Assembly: GCF_020037015.1 (NCBI RefSeq)
Contig: NZ_JAIQDE010000018.1
Coordinates: 1 to 64,000 of the forward strand
Length of the DNA stretch: 64,000 nucleotides
From: Corallococcus sp. AS-1-6
Lineage (GTDB): Bacteria > Myxococcota > Myxococcia > Myxococcales > Myxococcaceae
Direction: 5' to 3'
Made by a program: the position numbers and the translations under genes. Positions 51,156 to 59,767 of this stretch are shown one piece after another. The notes below the pieces were generated by a model, which saw only the letters and a list, made by a program, of their open reading frames with translations, was not told the origin of the DNA and ran no database searches. Each line of letters begins with the position of its first letter. The stretch's first letter is position 1.

Positions 51156-53924
51156 ATGGCGGTGACGCAGCAGACGAAGACAGGCAAGGCGGCGGACGTG
51201 ATGCCGCCCGACGAGGACACGACTCCGGAAGTCGGAACGGGTGAGGCCCCCGCGGGTGCGCGGGAGATCGCCTCCCTGACGCCGATGATGCGCCAGTACC
51301 TGGAGGTGAAGGCGCTCCATCCGGACACGGTGCTCTTCTTCCGGCTGGGTGACTTCTACGAGATGTTCTTCGAGGACGCGGTGAAGGCCTCGGAGCTGCT
51401 CCAGATCACCCTCACGGCCCGGGCCAAGGGCGCGGACAAGATCCCCATGTGCGGGGTGCCGTACCACTCCTCGCGCCGGTACATCGCGAAGCTGGTGGAG
51501 CACGGCCTCAAGGTCGCCATCTGCGAGCAGGTGACGGAGCCGGGCGCGGGGCCGGGCATCGTGCAGCGCGAGGTGACGCGGGTCATCACCCCCGGCATGG
51601 TGCTGGACGACGAGGTGCTGGAGCCGCAGGCCAGCAACTTCCTCGCGGCCGTGTGCTGGAACGAGACGGGCTTCGGCGCGGCGCTGCTGGAGGCGTCCAC
51701 CGGCGAGTTCTACACCTTCGAGGCGCAGGGCCTGTCGGAGCTGGTGGAGGGCCTGTCGCGCGTGGAGCCGCGCGAGCTGCTGGTGCCGCAGGGCATGCGG
51801 GACGCGCCGGAGGTGGCGCAGGTGTGCCAGCGGCTGTCGCGCGCGCCGGCCGTGGCGGAGGGCGAGGGCGCGGCCTTCGAGCAGACCCGGGCCGCCGCGT
51901 TCCTGCGCTCGCACTTCAACGTGCAGTCGCTGTCCGCGTTCGGGTTGGACGGCTCGCCGCTGGCCACCGGGGCGGCGGGGGCGGCGCTGCGCTACCTCAA
52001 GGACACGCAGAAGACGCCGGCGGCGCACGTGGACCGGCTGTCGCGCCAGGAGCGCGCGGGCTGCCTGGTGATGGACGAGTCCTCGCGGGGCAACCTGGAG
52101 GTCCTCAAGAGCCTGCGGGACGGCGGCCGCAAGGGGTCGCTGCTGGGCGTGCTGGACCGCACGGCCACGGGCCTGGGCGCGCGCAAGCTGGCGCGCTGGC
52201 TGTCCGCGCCGCTGTGCTCGCTGCCGGAGATCGAAGCGCGGCTGGACGCCGTGGAGGAGCTGTCCGGCAAGAGCGTGTGGCGCGAGGAGCTGGTGGCCAC
52301 GCTCAAGGAGGTGGGCGACCTGGAGCGGCTGTGCGGCCGGCTGTCGCTGGGCGCGGGCAACGCGCGGGACCTGCGCGCGCTGGGGCTGTCGCTGACGCAG
52401 TTGCCCAAGCTGGGCGCGGCGCTCGCGCGGTGTGACGCGGGGCTCTTGAAGGCGCTGGCCGGGCCGCTGGGCGCGCTGCCGGAGCTGGCGGACCTGTTGA
52501 TGCGCGCGGTGACGGACGAGCCGCCGGTGGTCATCCGCGAGGGCGGCTTCATCCGGCAGGGCTTCCACGCGGAGCTGGACGACCTGGTGGCGCTGTCCAC
52601 CACGGGCAAGGACTACCTGCTCAAGCTGGAGCAGCGGGAGAAGGAACGCACGGGCATCTCCTCGCTGAAGATCCGCTACAACAAGGTGTTCGGCTACTAC
52701 CTGGAGGTGACGAAGGCGAACCTCCACGCGGTGCCCAAGGACTACATCCGCAAGCAGACCACGGTGGGCGCGGAGCGCTTCGTCACCGAGGAGCTGAAGG
52801 AGTACGAGGAGAAGGTCCTCACGGCGGAGGAGCGCCGCGTGGTGCTGGAGCTCCAGTTGTTCGAGGAGCTGCGCGCGAAGGTCATCGCCGCGGCGCCGCG
52901 GATCCGCTCCGCGGCGGAGGCGGTGGCCACGGCGGACGCGCTGGTGTCGTTCGCGCGGTGCGCGGCGGAGTACGGCTACACGCGGCCCCAGGTGGACGCA
53001 GGGGAGGGGCTGACCATCACCGGCGGCCGGCACCCGGTGGTGGAGCGGATGCTGGGCTCGGGCGAGTCCTTCGTCCCCAACGACGTGCGGCTGGATCCGG
53101 AGGACGCGCAGCTCCTGGTCATCACCGGCCCGAACATGGCGGGCAAGAGCACGGTGATGCGGCAGGTGGCGCTGACAGCGCTGATGGCGCAGGCAGGCTC
53201 GTTCGTGCCGGCGAAGGCGGCGCGCATCGGCCTGTGCGACCGCATCTTCACGCGCGTGGGCGCGGCGGACAACCTGGCGCGCGGGCAGTCCACGTTCATG
53301 GTGGAGATGACGGAGACCAGCCACATCCTCCATCACGCCACGCGAAAGAGCCTGGTCATCCTGGATGAGATTGGCCGTGGCACGTCCACGTTCGACGGCT
53401 TGTCCATCGCGTGGGCGGTGGCGGAGCACATCCACGACAAGGTGGGGGCGCGGGCGCTCTTCGCCACGCACTACCACGAGCTGGTGGACCTGGCGCGCGA
53501 GCGGCCCCGGGTGAAGAACCTGTGCATCGCGGTGAAGGAGCAGGGCGGCAAGGTCATCTTCCTGCGCAAGCTGGTGCCCGGCGGGGCCAGCCGCTCCTAC
53601 GGCATCGAGGTCGCGAAGCTCGCCGGCCTGCCGCCGGAGGTCGTGTCGCGGGCCCGCGAGCTGCTCCTGAACCTGGAGTCCGGCGAGCTGGATGACGCGG
53701 GCCGTCCCCGCGTGGCGGTGCGCTCCACGAAGCGCGCGGCTCCGGCGAACGCGGGGCAGTTGGGGTTGTTCGGGGGCGCGCCTCCGCCGGCTCCCGTGGC
53801 CGCGCCGCCCGTGCCTCCCGCGCACGCGGAGGTGCTGGAGTCGCTCCGGACTGCCTCCATCGACCGGATGACCCCGCTGGACGCGCTCAACCTGCTGGCG
53901 AAGTTGAAGCAGACGCTGGGGTGA
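51156..53924 (+). CDS. mutS: DNA mismatch repair protein MutS
   Basis: A 922-residue MutS. The mismatch-recognition Phe-x-Glu lies in GDFYEMFFEDA, the connector and clamp follow, and the ATPase domain has GPNMAGKST (Walker A), DEIGRGTSTFDG (Walker B) and ATHYHEL. The N terminus is about 40 residues longer than in E. coli. All functional motifs are intact. Its stop lies 6 bases from the convergent orphan immunity gene. Confidence 0.98.
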   Translation: MAVTQQTKTGKAADVMPPDEDTTPEVGTGEAPAGAREIASLTPMMRQYLEVKALHPDTVLFFRLGDFYEMFFEDAVKASELLQITLTARAKGADKIPMCGVPYHSSRRYIAKLVEHGLKVAICEQVTEPGAGPGIVQREVTRVITPGMVLDDEVLEPQASNFLAAVCWNETGFGAALLEASTGEFYTFEAQGLSELVEGLSRVEPRELLVPQGMRDAPEVAQVCQRLSRAPAVAEGEGAAFEQTRAAAFLRSHFNVQSLSAFGLDGSPLATGAAGAALRYLKDTQKTPAAHVDRLSRQERAGCLVMDESSRGNLEVLKSLRDGGRKGSLLGVLDRTATGLGARKLARWLSAPLCSLPEIEARLDAVEELSGKSVWREELVATLKEVGDLERLCGRLSLGAGNARDLRALGLSLTQLPKLGAALARCDAGLLKALAGPLGALPELADLLMRAVTDEPPVVIREGGFIRQGFHAELDDLVALSTTGKDYLLKLEQREKERTGISSLKIRYNKVFGYYLEVTKANLHAVPKDYIRKQTTVGAERFVTEELKEYEEKVLTAEERRVVLELQLFEELRAKVIAAAPRIRSAAEAVATADALVSFARCAAEYGYTRPQVDAGEGLTITGGRHPVVERMLGSGESFVPNDVRLDPEDAQLLVITGPNMAGKSTVMRQVALTALMAQAGSFVPAKAARIGLCDRIFTRVGAADNLARGQSTFMVEMTETSHILHHATRKSLVILDEIGRGTSTFDGLSIAWAVAEHIHDKVGARALFATHYHELVDLARERPRVKNLCIAVKEQGGKVIFLRKLVPGGASRSYGIEVAKLAGLPPEVVSRARELLLNLESGELDDAGRPRVAVRSTKRAAPANAGQLGLFGGAPPPAPVAAPPVPPAHAEVLESLRTASIDRMTPLDALNLLAKLKQTLG

Positions 53925-53930
53925 GGCGAG

Positions 53931-54284
53931 CTAACCCGGATCGAGCGCCCAGGTCCCTTCCTCCCAACGCTTCAAGGCCTGCTGCGCTCCGAACGGGACC
54001 ATTCCCTGTCCCTTGGCGGCATCTTCCAGGACCGCCTTGGCTTCGGCTGTCCGATATCGGAGCAGATGGGCGGCGGCCATCACGCGCACGTCCATTCGCT
54101 CATGCTTGAGCAGCACGGTGAGCGCGTCGCGTCCGGCATCGCCGTGCGCGAAGAGCCTGTCGACAGCGGCCCCGTATTTCCTGGCGTGCTTGTTCCCTGC
54201 CTTGGCATCTCCCCGGAAGATGGCCTCGTTCTGCGCGACCACGTTCTGTGCGAACTGTTCGACAAGCTGCTCCAACGTCAGCAC
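53931..54284 (-). CDS. DUF2019 immunity protein (orphan copy, divergent from toxin)
   Basis: A 117-residue HEAT-like protein with LVEQFAQNVVAQNEAIFRGD, GNKHARKYG, GRDALTVLLKHERMDVRVMA, HLLRYRTAEAKAVLEDAA and ALKRWEEGTWALDPG. GTG 54284 has AAAGGGG at proper distance; TTG 54287 is the widest start. It has no toxin gene of its own on its strand and faces away from the toxin at 54327. Extra immunity copies of this kind can protect against related toxins from other strains. Confidence 0.75.
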   Translation of the reverse strand: MLTLEQLVEQFAQNVVAQNEAIFRGDAKAGNKHARKYGAAVDRLFAHGDAGRDALTVLLKHERMDVRVMAAAHLLRYRTAEAKAVLEDAAKGQGMVPFGAQQALKRWEEGTWALDPG

Positions 54285-54326
54285 CAAAGCCCCTTTCCGA
54301 TGATTGCAACGGCCCTGGAGTGGATG

Positions 54327-55754
54327 ATGCGATTTGCAGGTGTCGCGGTTCTGGGCTGTGCCTTGCTGCTGGCAGGCTGTGCTGGTGTGGAATCGGCCTC
54401 AGGAAGAGGAGGCTCGCGAGTCCTTCGACAGCGTGTACCCGTGGGTACGGTCCTTATTGCTCCTTCCGGGAAGGTTTCGCGGCAGGCACTGGATATGGGC
54501 CTGCTGCACTTGGAGCCCTTCGAGGAGCTGCTGATCCGAGCTGGGCTGGACGAGCCGGATGAGCTTCCACTGCACCGTAACCCTTTCACTCCGGATGACG
54601 CGGTGGAGGTGCTGGGCCGGTTGATGGAGAAACCAGTAACCCTTGGCACCTTTCCGCCACGCATGGCGGCCGGCCTCCTCCTGCAGGAGGTGCTGGAGCA
54701 AGGCGAGGTCTCTCGTGAGGAGTTGGCTCGCAAGGTGGCGAGGATGGCCCGAGAGCAATTGGCAGTGCTCCGGCCGGATGGCTACCTCGCCTGGGCCCTT
54801 ACTGGACGCACTCAGCAAAAGGTGGCGCCCGTTGTGTGGCGGGACGGCGCCTTCCGCGCGAACGGCTTCGAATTGGGGCGCTTCTACAGCGGAAAGGATG
54901 GGGTCTTCCGCGCCGTGAACGCGCAGCTTGAGGCGTCGGAGCATCTGCCCCTTGCGGAGGTGTACGACGACTCGGACGTCATCAACCGCTCAGTGGACGG
55001 GGCCGAGGACGCCTTTGTGGATCTGTACCATGCACTGGGACACGCGCTTTCCCGCCCCATGGACAGCCTTGCGGCATTGAGCAACCTGCCGACCGGCCTG
55101 GCCGCGCTCATCTCATCGTCGCCCGCTTATTGGGAGCGCTTCCAGTACATGACGGAAGGAGAGCAGATTCGCGAGGTGGCACGGCTGACGACGAGCATCT
55201 TCGCTACCTGGGGAGCGGCATCGGCAACGACACGCACGGTGACGGGCCTGTCGGCGGGGGTAGAGGCCACGGTGCCAGTGCTCGTACTGTCCGCGGACGG
55301 AGTTCTGGCGCTGGAGCGCGTCGTTGTTCCAGTGGGCCGTGCGGCGTCGGTGTTGAGCACGGGGCCTGGGGCGATCATCCTCCAACGGGCCGGCGACGCG
55401 GCAGGCTCAGGCGGAGGGAGCGGAGGCGGTCCGAAAGGCTACTCGTCCTTCAAGTCGTTCAAGCGAGCCATGGGGCCCGCTGGAGAGGGCAAGGAGTGGC
55501 ATCACATCGTGGAGCAAACGAACGGGAACGTGGCGCGCTTCGGGCCGCAGTCGCTCCACAATACGGAGAACGTCGTTTCCCTCGATAAGGCACTTCACAA
55601 CCTGGTGAGCGCATTCTTTTCGTCCAAACGTCCGTTCATCACCGGCTCGGAATCGCTGACCGTGAGGCAGTGGCTGAGTGCTCAGACGCTTGACGCACAA
55701 CGGGCATTCGGCCTGCGCAGCATCGAGAACATCAAGAAGGGAATCTGGCGATGA
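54327..55754 (+). CDS. Sit-like lipoprotein toxin with WHH nuclease domain
   Basis: A 475-residue lipoprotein (lipobox LLAGC, C18). The N-terminal scaffold (about 40-360) contains GRLMEKPVTLGTFPPRMAAG, VYDDSDVINRSVDG and VVPVGRAASVLSTGPG. A Gly/Ser linker (GSGGGSGGGPKG) separates it from the C-terminal toxin (about 365-475): KEWHHIVEQTNGN (W391, H392, H393), FGPQSLHNTENVVSLDKALH and TVRQWLSAQTLDAQRAFGL. This is a polymorphic-toxin layout with an HNH/EndoVII-like nuclease, probably delivered by outer-membrane exchange. ATG 54327 or 54324 is set by the signal peptide and GGAG. Its antidote overlaps the stop. Confidence 0.8.
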   Translation: MRFAGVAVLGCALLLAGCAGVESASGRGGSRVLRQRVPVGTVLIAPSGKVSRQALDMGLLHLEPFEELLIRAGLDEPDELPLHRNPFTPDDAVEVLGRLMEKPVTLGTFPPRMAAGLLLQEVLEQGEVSREELARKVARMAREQLAVLRPDGYLAWALTGRTQQKVAPVVWRDGAFRANGFELGRFYSGKDGVFRAVNAQLEASEHLPLAEVYDDSDVINRSVDGAEDAFVDLYHALGHALSRPMDSLAALSNLPTGLAALISSSPAYWERFQYMTEGEQIREVARLTTSIFATWGAASATTRTVTGLSAGVEATVPVLVLSADGVLALERVVVPVGRAASVLSTGPGAIILQRAGDAAGSGGGSGGGPKGYSSFKSFKRAMGPAGEGKEWHHIVEQTNGNVARFGPQSLHNTENVVSLDKALHNLVSAFFSSKRPFITGSESLTVRQWLSAQTLDAQRAFGLRSIENIKKGIWR

Positions 55755-56101
55755 CGCCTGCGGCACTCGTCGATGAGTTCGCCTCGCACGTGGAGGCGCA
55801 GACTGACGCAATCTTCAGGGGAGACTCCAAGACAGGGAACAAGCACGCGAAGAAGTACCAGGCCGCGATGAGGAAGCTCCGGGAGATCGGCGATGAAGGT
55901 CGCGAGGCACTCACGGCTCTGCTGAAGCACCCAAGAATGGACGTTCGAGTCGCGGCGGCGGCGTATCTGCTCCGCTACAGAACCGACGAAGCGAAGGCCG
56001 TTCTGGAGCATGCCGCGGGCGGGGAGGGGTTGGCGGCGTTCGAGGCCTCAGAGGTACTGAAGCGCTGGGAGGAGGGTGCCTGGAACCTGGATCCGGCCTG
56101 A
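55751..56101 (+). CDS. DUF2019 immunity protein for the WHH toxin
   Basis: A 116-residue helical HEAT-like protein with ALVDEFASHVEAQTDAIFRG, GNKHAKKYQ, LKHPRMDVRVAAAAYLLRY and VLKRWEEGAWNLDPA. ATG overlaps the toxin stop by 4 bases, the tight coupling expected of an antidote. It is the cognate immunity protein for the 54327 toxin and is similar to the 18319 and 53931 copies. Confidence 0.85.
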   Translation: MTPAALVDEFASHVEAQTDAIFRGDSKTGNKHAKKYQAAMRKLREIGDEGREALTALLKHPRMDVRVAAAAYLLRYRTDEAKAVLEHAAGGEGLAAFEASEVLKRWEEGAWNLDPA

Positions 56102-56224
56102 AGGGGAGCGCGAACCGCAGGTCGGGTGTGAACCTGAAAGGTCCATCCCAGTAGACTTCAAAGGCCTTGTCGATAGAGACTCCCCGGGCGGCGCGCTCGC
56201 GCCCTGCTCATGCCCGGAGGAGTC

Positions 56225-57391
56225 ATGTCCCCGTCCACCCCCGACAGCGGAAGTAGCCCCCAGCCCGCGCGGCGCCTGCCGCCGCCGACGCCTGATGCGC
56301 CGCGCTTCCTCTTCTGCGTCGATGGCATCCGGTACGAGGCCATTCGCGAGCTGGCGCGGATGCAGACCGCGGAGCTGCTGATGCTGGTCCGTCGGCGACA
56401 GGAGGCGGACGGCGCAATGGCGGGCCTGTGTCTCGTGCGCCGGCTGCCCAATCCCTCCACCTACCTGCGCCGCAAGCGCCTGATGGAGGAGGTGCGGTTG
56501 GCCTTCCACCTCAACCACCCTGGCATCGCCCAGGTCTACTTTCGGAAGGTGCACGAGGACTTCCTGCACGTCGTCATGGAGCACGTGGACGGGCCTTCGC
56601 TGGAGACCCTGGTCAGCGCCGGAGTCGCGCGCGGCAGGCCTGTCTCCGAGGCCTTCGGCCTCTACGTGGGCGCGGAGCTCGCGGAGGCGCTGCACCACGC
56701 GCACACCCTGACGGACGCGGCGGGCCGGCCGCTCGGCATCATCCACCGCGACGTCAACCCCCGGCACGTCTACGTGGGCGCGCACGGCGGCGTGAAGCTG
56801 ACGAACTTCGGCGCGGCGTACTCGGTGATGGTGGGGCGCGAGGAGTCCCCCATGAACCTCGTCCGGGGGGACGTGGCCTATGCCTCACCCGAGTACCTGG
56901 AGAAGCAGCCGCTGTCGCCGCGCTCCGATGTCTTCAGCCTGGGCGTGCTGCTGGTGGAGCTGCTCACCGGCAAGCACCTCTTCGACGTGCAGGACGTGCG
57001 GTTCGCCGCCAGCGGACTGGCGCCCCTGCGGATTGAGATCCTTCCCTCCCTGCCGCTCACGCAGATGCGCATCCTGCTCGCCAGGTTCGGTCCGGCGGAC
57101 GTCGAGGCGGCGGTGGCGGGGCTTTCGCCGGACGTGAAGGCGCTGCTGCACACGGCCCTGCGCGCCGACCCGACGGAGCGCTTCGCCACGGCGGCGGAGA
57201 TGGGCGCCGCGCTGCGGACCGCGCTGGCGAAACGCCCCCCGGGCTTCGGGCGTCACGAGGCGTCCGAGGAGGTGGGCGTCGTGCTGGCCGAGGGAAGCTG
57301 CCTGCGGGACACGGTGGAGTTCGGCGAGGGAGGCCTCTTCCCGGAAGGGCTGGAGGAGCACGAGCTCGGCGTCTCGCCTCCAAGGCGGTAG
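56225..57391 (+). CDS. Ser/Thr protein pseudokinase
   Basis: A 388-residue protein with an overall protein-kinase plan but lost catalysis. The Gly-rich loop is absent. The ATP lysine is replaced in GLCLVRRLP (R72). The catalytic loop reads IIHRDVNPRHVYV, keeping Asp176 but replacing the lysine and metal-binding Asn (N178, H181). DFG is NFG (194-196). The APE-like ASPEY and the lower lobe (SDVFSLGVLLVELLTG) are preserved. It is likely a signalling scaffold. ATG 56225 has a GGAGG site. It is convergent with the XRE regulator. Confidence 0.78.
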   Translation: MSPSTPDSGSSPQPARRLPPPTPDAPRFLFCVDGIRYEAIRELARMQTAELLMLVRRRQEADGAMAGLCLVRRLPNPSTYLRRKRLMEEVRLAFHLNHPGIAQVYFRKVHEDFLHVVMEHVDGPSLETLVSAGVARGRPVSEAFGLYVGAELAEALHHAHTLTDAAGRPLGIIHRDVNPRHVYVGAHGGVKLTNFGAAYSVMVGREESPMNLVRGDVAYASPEYLEKQPLSPRSDVFSLGVLLVELLTGKHLFDVQDVRFAASGLAPLRIEILPSLPLTQMRILLARFGPADVEAAVAGLSPDVKALLHTALRADPTERFATAAEMGAALRTALAKRPPGFGRHEASEEVGVVLAEGSCLRDTVEFGEGGLFPEGLEEHELGVSPPRR

Positions 57392-57397
57392 CGGCCT

Positions 57398-57757
57398 TCA
57401 GCGGGTCAGGACGGTGGCGACGTGGAGGAGCGCCTCCAGCTTCTCCGCGTCCAGCTTGCGCGCCAGGTAGAGCAGCCGCCGCAGGGCGGGGGTCTCGTCC
57501 TCACGCGGGCGCGGGCGCTGGCCCTTGCGGCCTCGCACCAGACCGGTGAGGCCCAGCAGGTCCTCCGGGGACACCTTCAGCTCCGTGCACAGCCGGTAGA
57601 GCGTCGGGACGCTGGGCAGCATCTTCCCGCGCTCCAGACGGCTGTAGACGGTGGAGAGCAGGCCGACGCGAGGGCCCACCTCGGCCTGGGTCAGGCCCTG
57701 CTCTTCGCGGGCGGCGCGGGCAATTCTGCCGATGGTGATGGCCAGTTCTTCATTCAT
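57398..57757 (-). CDS. XRE-family helix-turn-helix regulator
   Basis: A 119-residue DNA-binding protein. The HTH lies at about 18-60 (AREEQGLTQAEVGPRVGLL, YSRLERGKMLPSVPTLYRL), followed by a helical C terminus (LARKLDAEKLEALLHVATVL). ATG 57757 is preferred over an in-frame start at 57835. It is divergent from the membrane kinase, with two inverted repeats in between, and probably controls itself and that operon. Confidence 0.85.
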   Translation of the reverse strand: MNEELAITIGRIARAAREEQGLTQAEVGPRVGLLSTVYSRLERGKMLPSVPTLYRLCTELKVSPEDLLGLTGLVRGRKGQRPRPREDETPALRRLLYLARKLDAEKLEALLHVATVLTR

Positions 57758-57791
57758 GGGACCGGCTCGGGAGCAGGTGGTTCCGGAGGCA

Positions 57792-57848
57792 CACCTGGAC
57801 GTCCCAGGTGCCGCGCGAGGTGTATCAGACGACACCCGGCCGGGTGTC
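57792..57848. promoter_or_regulatory. Two inverted repeats between XRE regulator and kinase (operator candidates)
   Basis: CACCTGG-ACGTC-CCAGGTG at 57792-57810 (7-base arms, 5-base centre), and the perfect 18-base palindrome GACACCCGGCCGGGTGTC at 57831-57848. Both lie in the 183-base divergent gap. Their symmetry and position make them likely sites for the XRE dimer. Binding is inferred. Confidence 0.6.
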
Positions 57849-57940
57849 CTTCATCCACCGGCAAGGCGCGGCGGCTGTTCATCCCAGCGTCGCGCGGAGG
57901 AGCGCATGCGAGTGGTCCGAAGTCCCCAAGCGAGGACGTC

Positions 57941-59743
57941 ATGATGCCGCCGCCCGCCATCCTGTCACCGGGCGCCGAGGTGCTGGGCTACACGGTGGAG
58001 CACCCGCTGGGGCAGGGCGGCTTCGGCACGGTGTACCTCGCGCGCAACGCGGGGCAGCCGTTCGCCTTGAAGCTGCTGCACCTGCCACGCGTGGGCGAGC
58101 GGGTGGAGCGCGAGGTCTCCATCCTCTTGAAGCTGCGCCACCCCCATGTGGTGGGGCTCCAGGGGTATGGCCTGTGGCCGCCCGGGGCGCCGCGGTTCGC
58201 CGTCATCGTCATGGAGTACGTGGACGGGCGCAGGCTGGACGTCTGGGCGGAGGAGGAGAACCCCACGGCGAGGCAGGTGGCGCGCGTGGTGCTCGACGTG
58301 GCGCGGGCGCTGGGGGCCTCGCACGCCGTGGGGGTGCTGCACCGGGACGTGAAGGAGGCCAACGTCATGGTGCGGGCCTCGGACGGCGTGGCGAAGCTGG
58401 TGGACTTCGGCATCGGCGACTACGAGGGCGCGCGGAGCCTGACGGTGGACATCCTCCCGCCGGGGACACCGGAGTACCGCGCCCCGGAGGCGTGGCGCTT
58501 CTTCCGGCAGCATGTCCGCGTACCTGGCGCCCGGTACGAAGCCGGGCCGTCGGATGATTTGTGGGCGCTGGGCCTGGTCCTCTACTCGCTGCTGACGGCG
58601 CGGCAGCCGTTCGATGGGGCCGACGAGCCCGGCTTCATCGAGGCCGTGGTGAGCCGTGAGCCCGTGCCGCCCCACGAGGAGAATCCACGGGCGCCGCGTG
58701 CGCTGGGCGACGTGTGCATGCGCCTCCTGGAGAAGACGCCGGAGACGCGCACGATGAGCGCCCTGGCCGCCGTGACGGAGCTGGAGCGGGTGTTGGCGGA
58801 CGCGGACGCGACGTGGGACGTGCCGCTCTGCGACGCCTACGGTGAGGACACCGCGACGACGGAAGGGGGCAGGGACAGCGAGGACCGGTGGATGCATGCG
58901 CCGCTGCACCGGCCGCGCCGGGGGAGGCGGGTGCCGCCTGCCCGTGCGACGCCGTCAGCGCCGGGGACCGAGCCGGAGCCGACGTCGCGCACGCACGGTT
59001 CGCCGTGGGGGATTGCCGTGACGCTGCTGCTGGTGCTGGCCGTGGCGCTGTGGCTTTGGCCGTCACGAAGTCCCGGGGTGTCACGGGTCCGTCAGGAAGT
59101 AGCGGCTTCTGGCAAGTCGCCTCAAGCTGCCCGCGCCGCGGCTCCCACCGGGCCGGAGGCCACTGCCGCGGCCGTCGCGTTCCCCGCGACGCTCCAGGAG
59201 GAATCAGCCACCGTGACGACGCCGCCGAAAGACACGCAGCCCCTTCAGCTCCCCTTGAAGCCCGCGAAGAAGGGCATGGGCGTCATGGCCCGTGCGGTGA
59301 GCACGGCGGCGGCATGCACGGCGCTCGCGTGTCCTGGACCGCAGGTGCGTCAGCCCCCGCCGCCGGAGCCGTGTCCGGTGGGAGCGGTGACGGCCATGGA
59401 GAAGCGGGGAGTCGATATCGGAGACAAGCAGCCGGCGCGCTTCGCGATGGGAGATCCCCGGATCATTTCAATCGGCGAGGGCCCCGTCGAAGTCCGCCTC
59501 ATCGGGCACTGGGTCGGGTTGCCGGGCAAGAGCGTCTTGTCTGGGCGGAGCATCGTCCGGGACCGTGTCTACGTTCGCTTCAACTGGGCGACGACACCCC
59601 AGGGAGACAGCTTCCCTGTGTGCTTTGATGTCCATGCCGAAGAGGGGCCACGGGGCATGGCGCGAGAGGCAGGTGACGACTCTCCCTCTCGAGCCCGCAT
59701 CTGGACGATTGGCGACGTGAAGGCGGTCGCTGAGTTCGAATAG
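57941..59743 (+). CDS. Membrane Ser/Thr protein kinase
   Basis: A 600-residue kinase. Residues 17-300 are an active Hanks-type domain: LGQGGFGTVY (23-32), ATP lysine K44 in FALKLL, catalytic HRDVKEAN and DFG all intact. A single helix (about 352-370, ITVLL-type GIAVTLLLVLAVALWLW) anchors it. The C-terminal part outside holds a Pro/Ala linker and a beta-rich domain (AMGDPRIISIGEGPVEVRL, WATTPQGDSFPVCFDV) that may sense an external cue. ATG 57941 has GAGG. It leads into the DUF2381 gene 24 bases on. Confidence 0.88.
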   Translation: MMPPPAILSPGAEVLGYTVEHPLGQGGFGTVYLARNAGQPFALKLLHLPRVGERVEREVSILLKLRHPHVVGLQGYGLWPPGAPRFAVIVMEYVDGRRLDVWAEEENPTARQVARVVLDVARALGASHAVGVLHRDVKEANVMVRASDGVAKLVDFGIGDYEGARSLTVDILPPGTPEYRAPEAWRFFRQHVRVPGARYEAGPSDDLWALGLVLYSLLTARQPFDGADEPGFIEAVVSREPVPPHEENPRAPRALGDVCMRLLEKTPETRTMSALAAVTELERVLADADATWDVPLCDAYGEDTATTEGGRDSEDRWMHAPLHRPRRGRRVPPARATPSAPGTEPEPTSRTHGSPWGIAVTLLLVLAVALWLWPSRSPGVSRVRQEVAASGKSPQAARAAAPTGPEATAAAVAFPATLQEESATVTTPPKDTQPLQLPLKPAKKGMGVMARAVSTAAACTALACPGPQVRQPPPPEPCPVGAVTAMEKRGVDIGDKQPARFAMGDPRIISIGEGPVEVRLIGHWVGLPGKSVLSGRSIVRDRVYVRFNWATTPQGDSFPVCFDVHAEEGPRGMAREAGDDSPSRARIWTIGDVKAVAEFE

Positions 59744-59767
59744 CGGCTCCAACGGAAAGAACATCGA

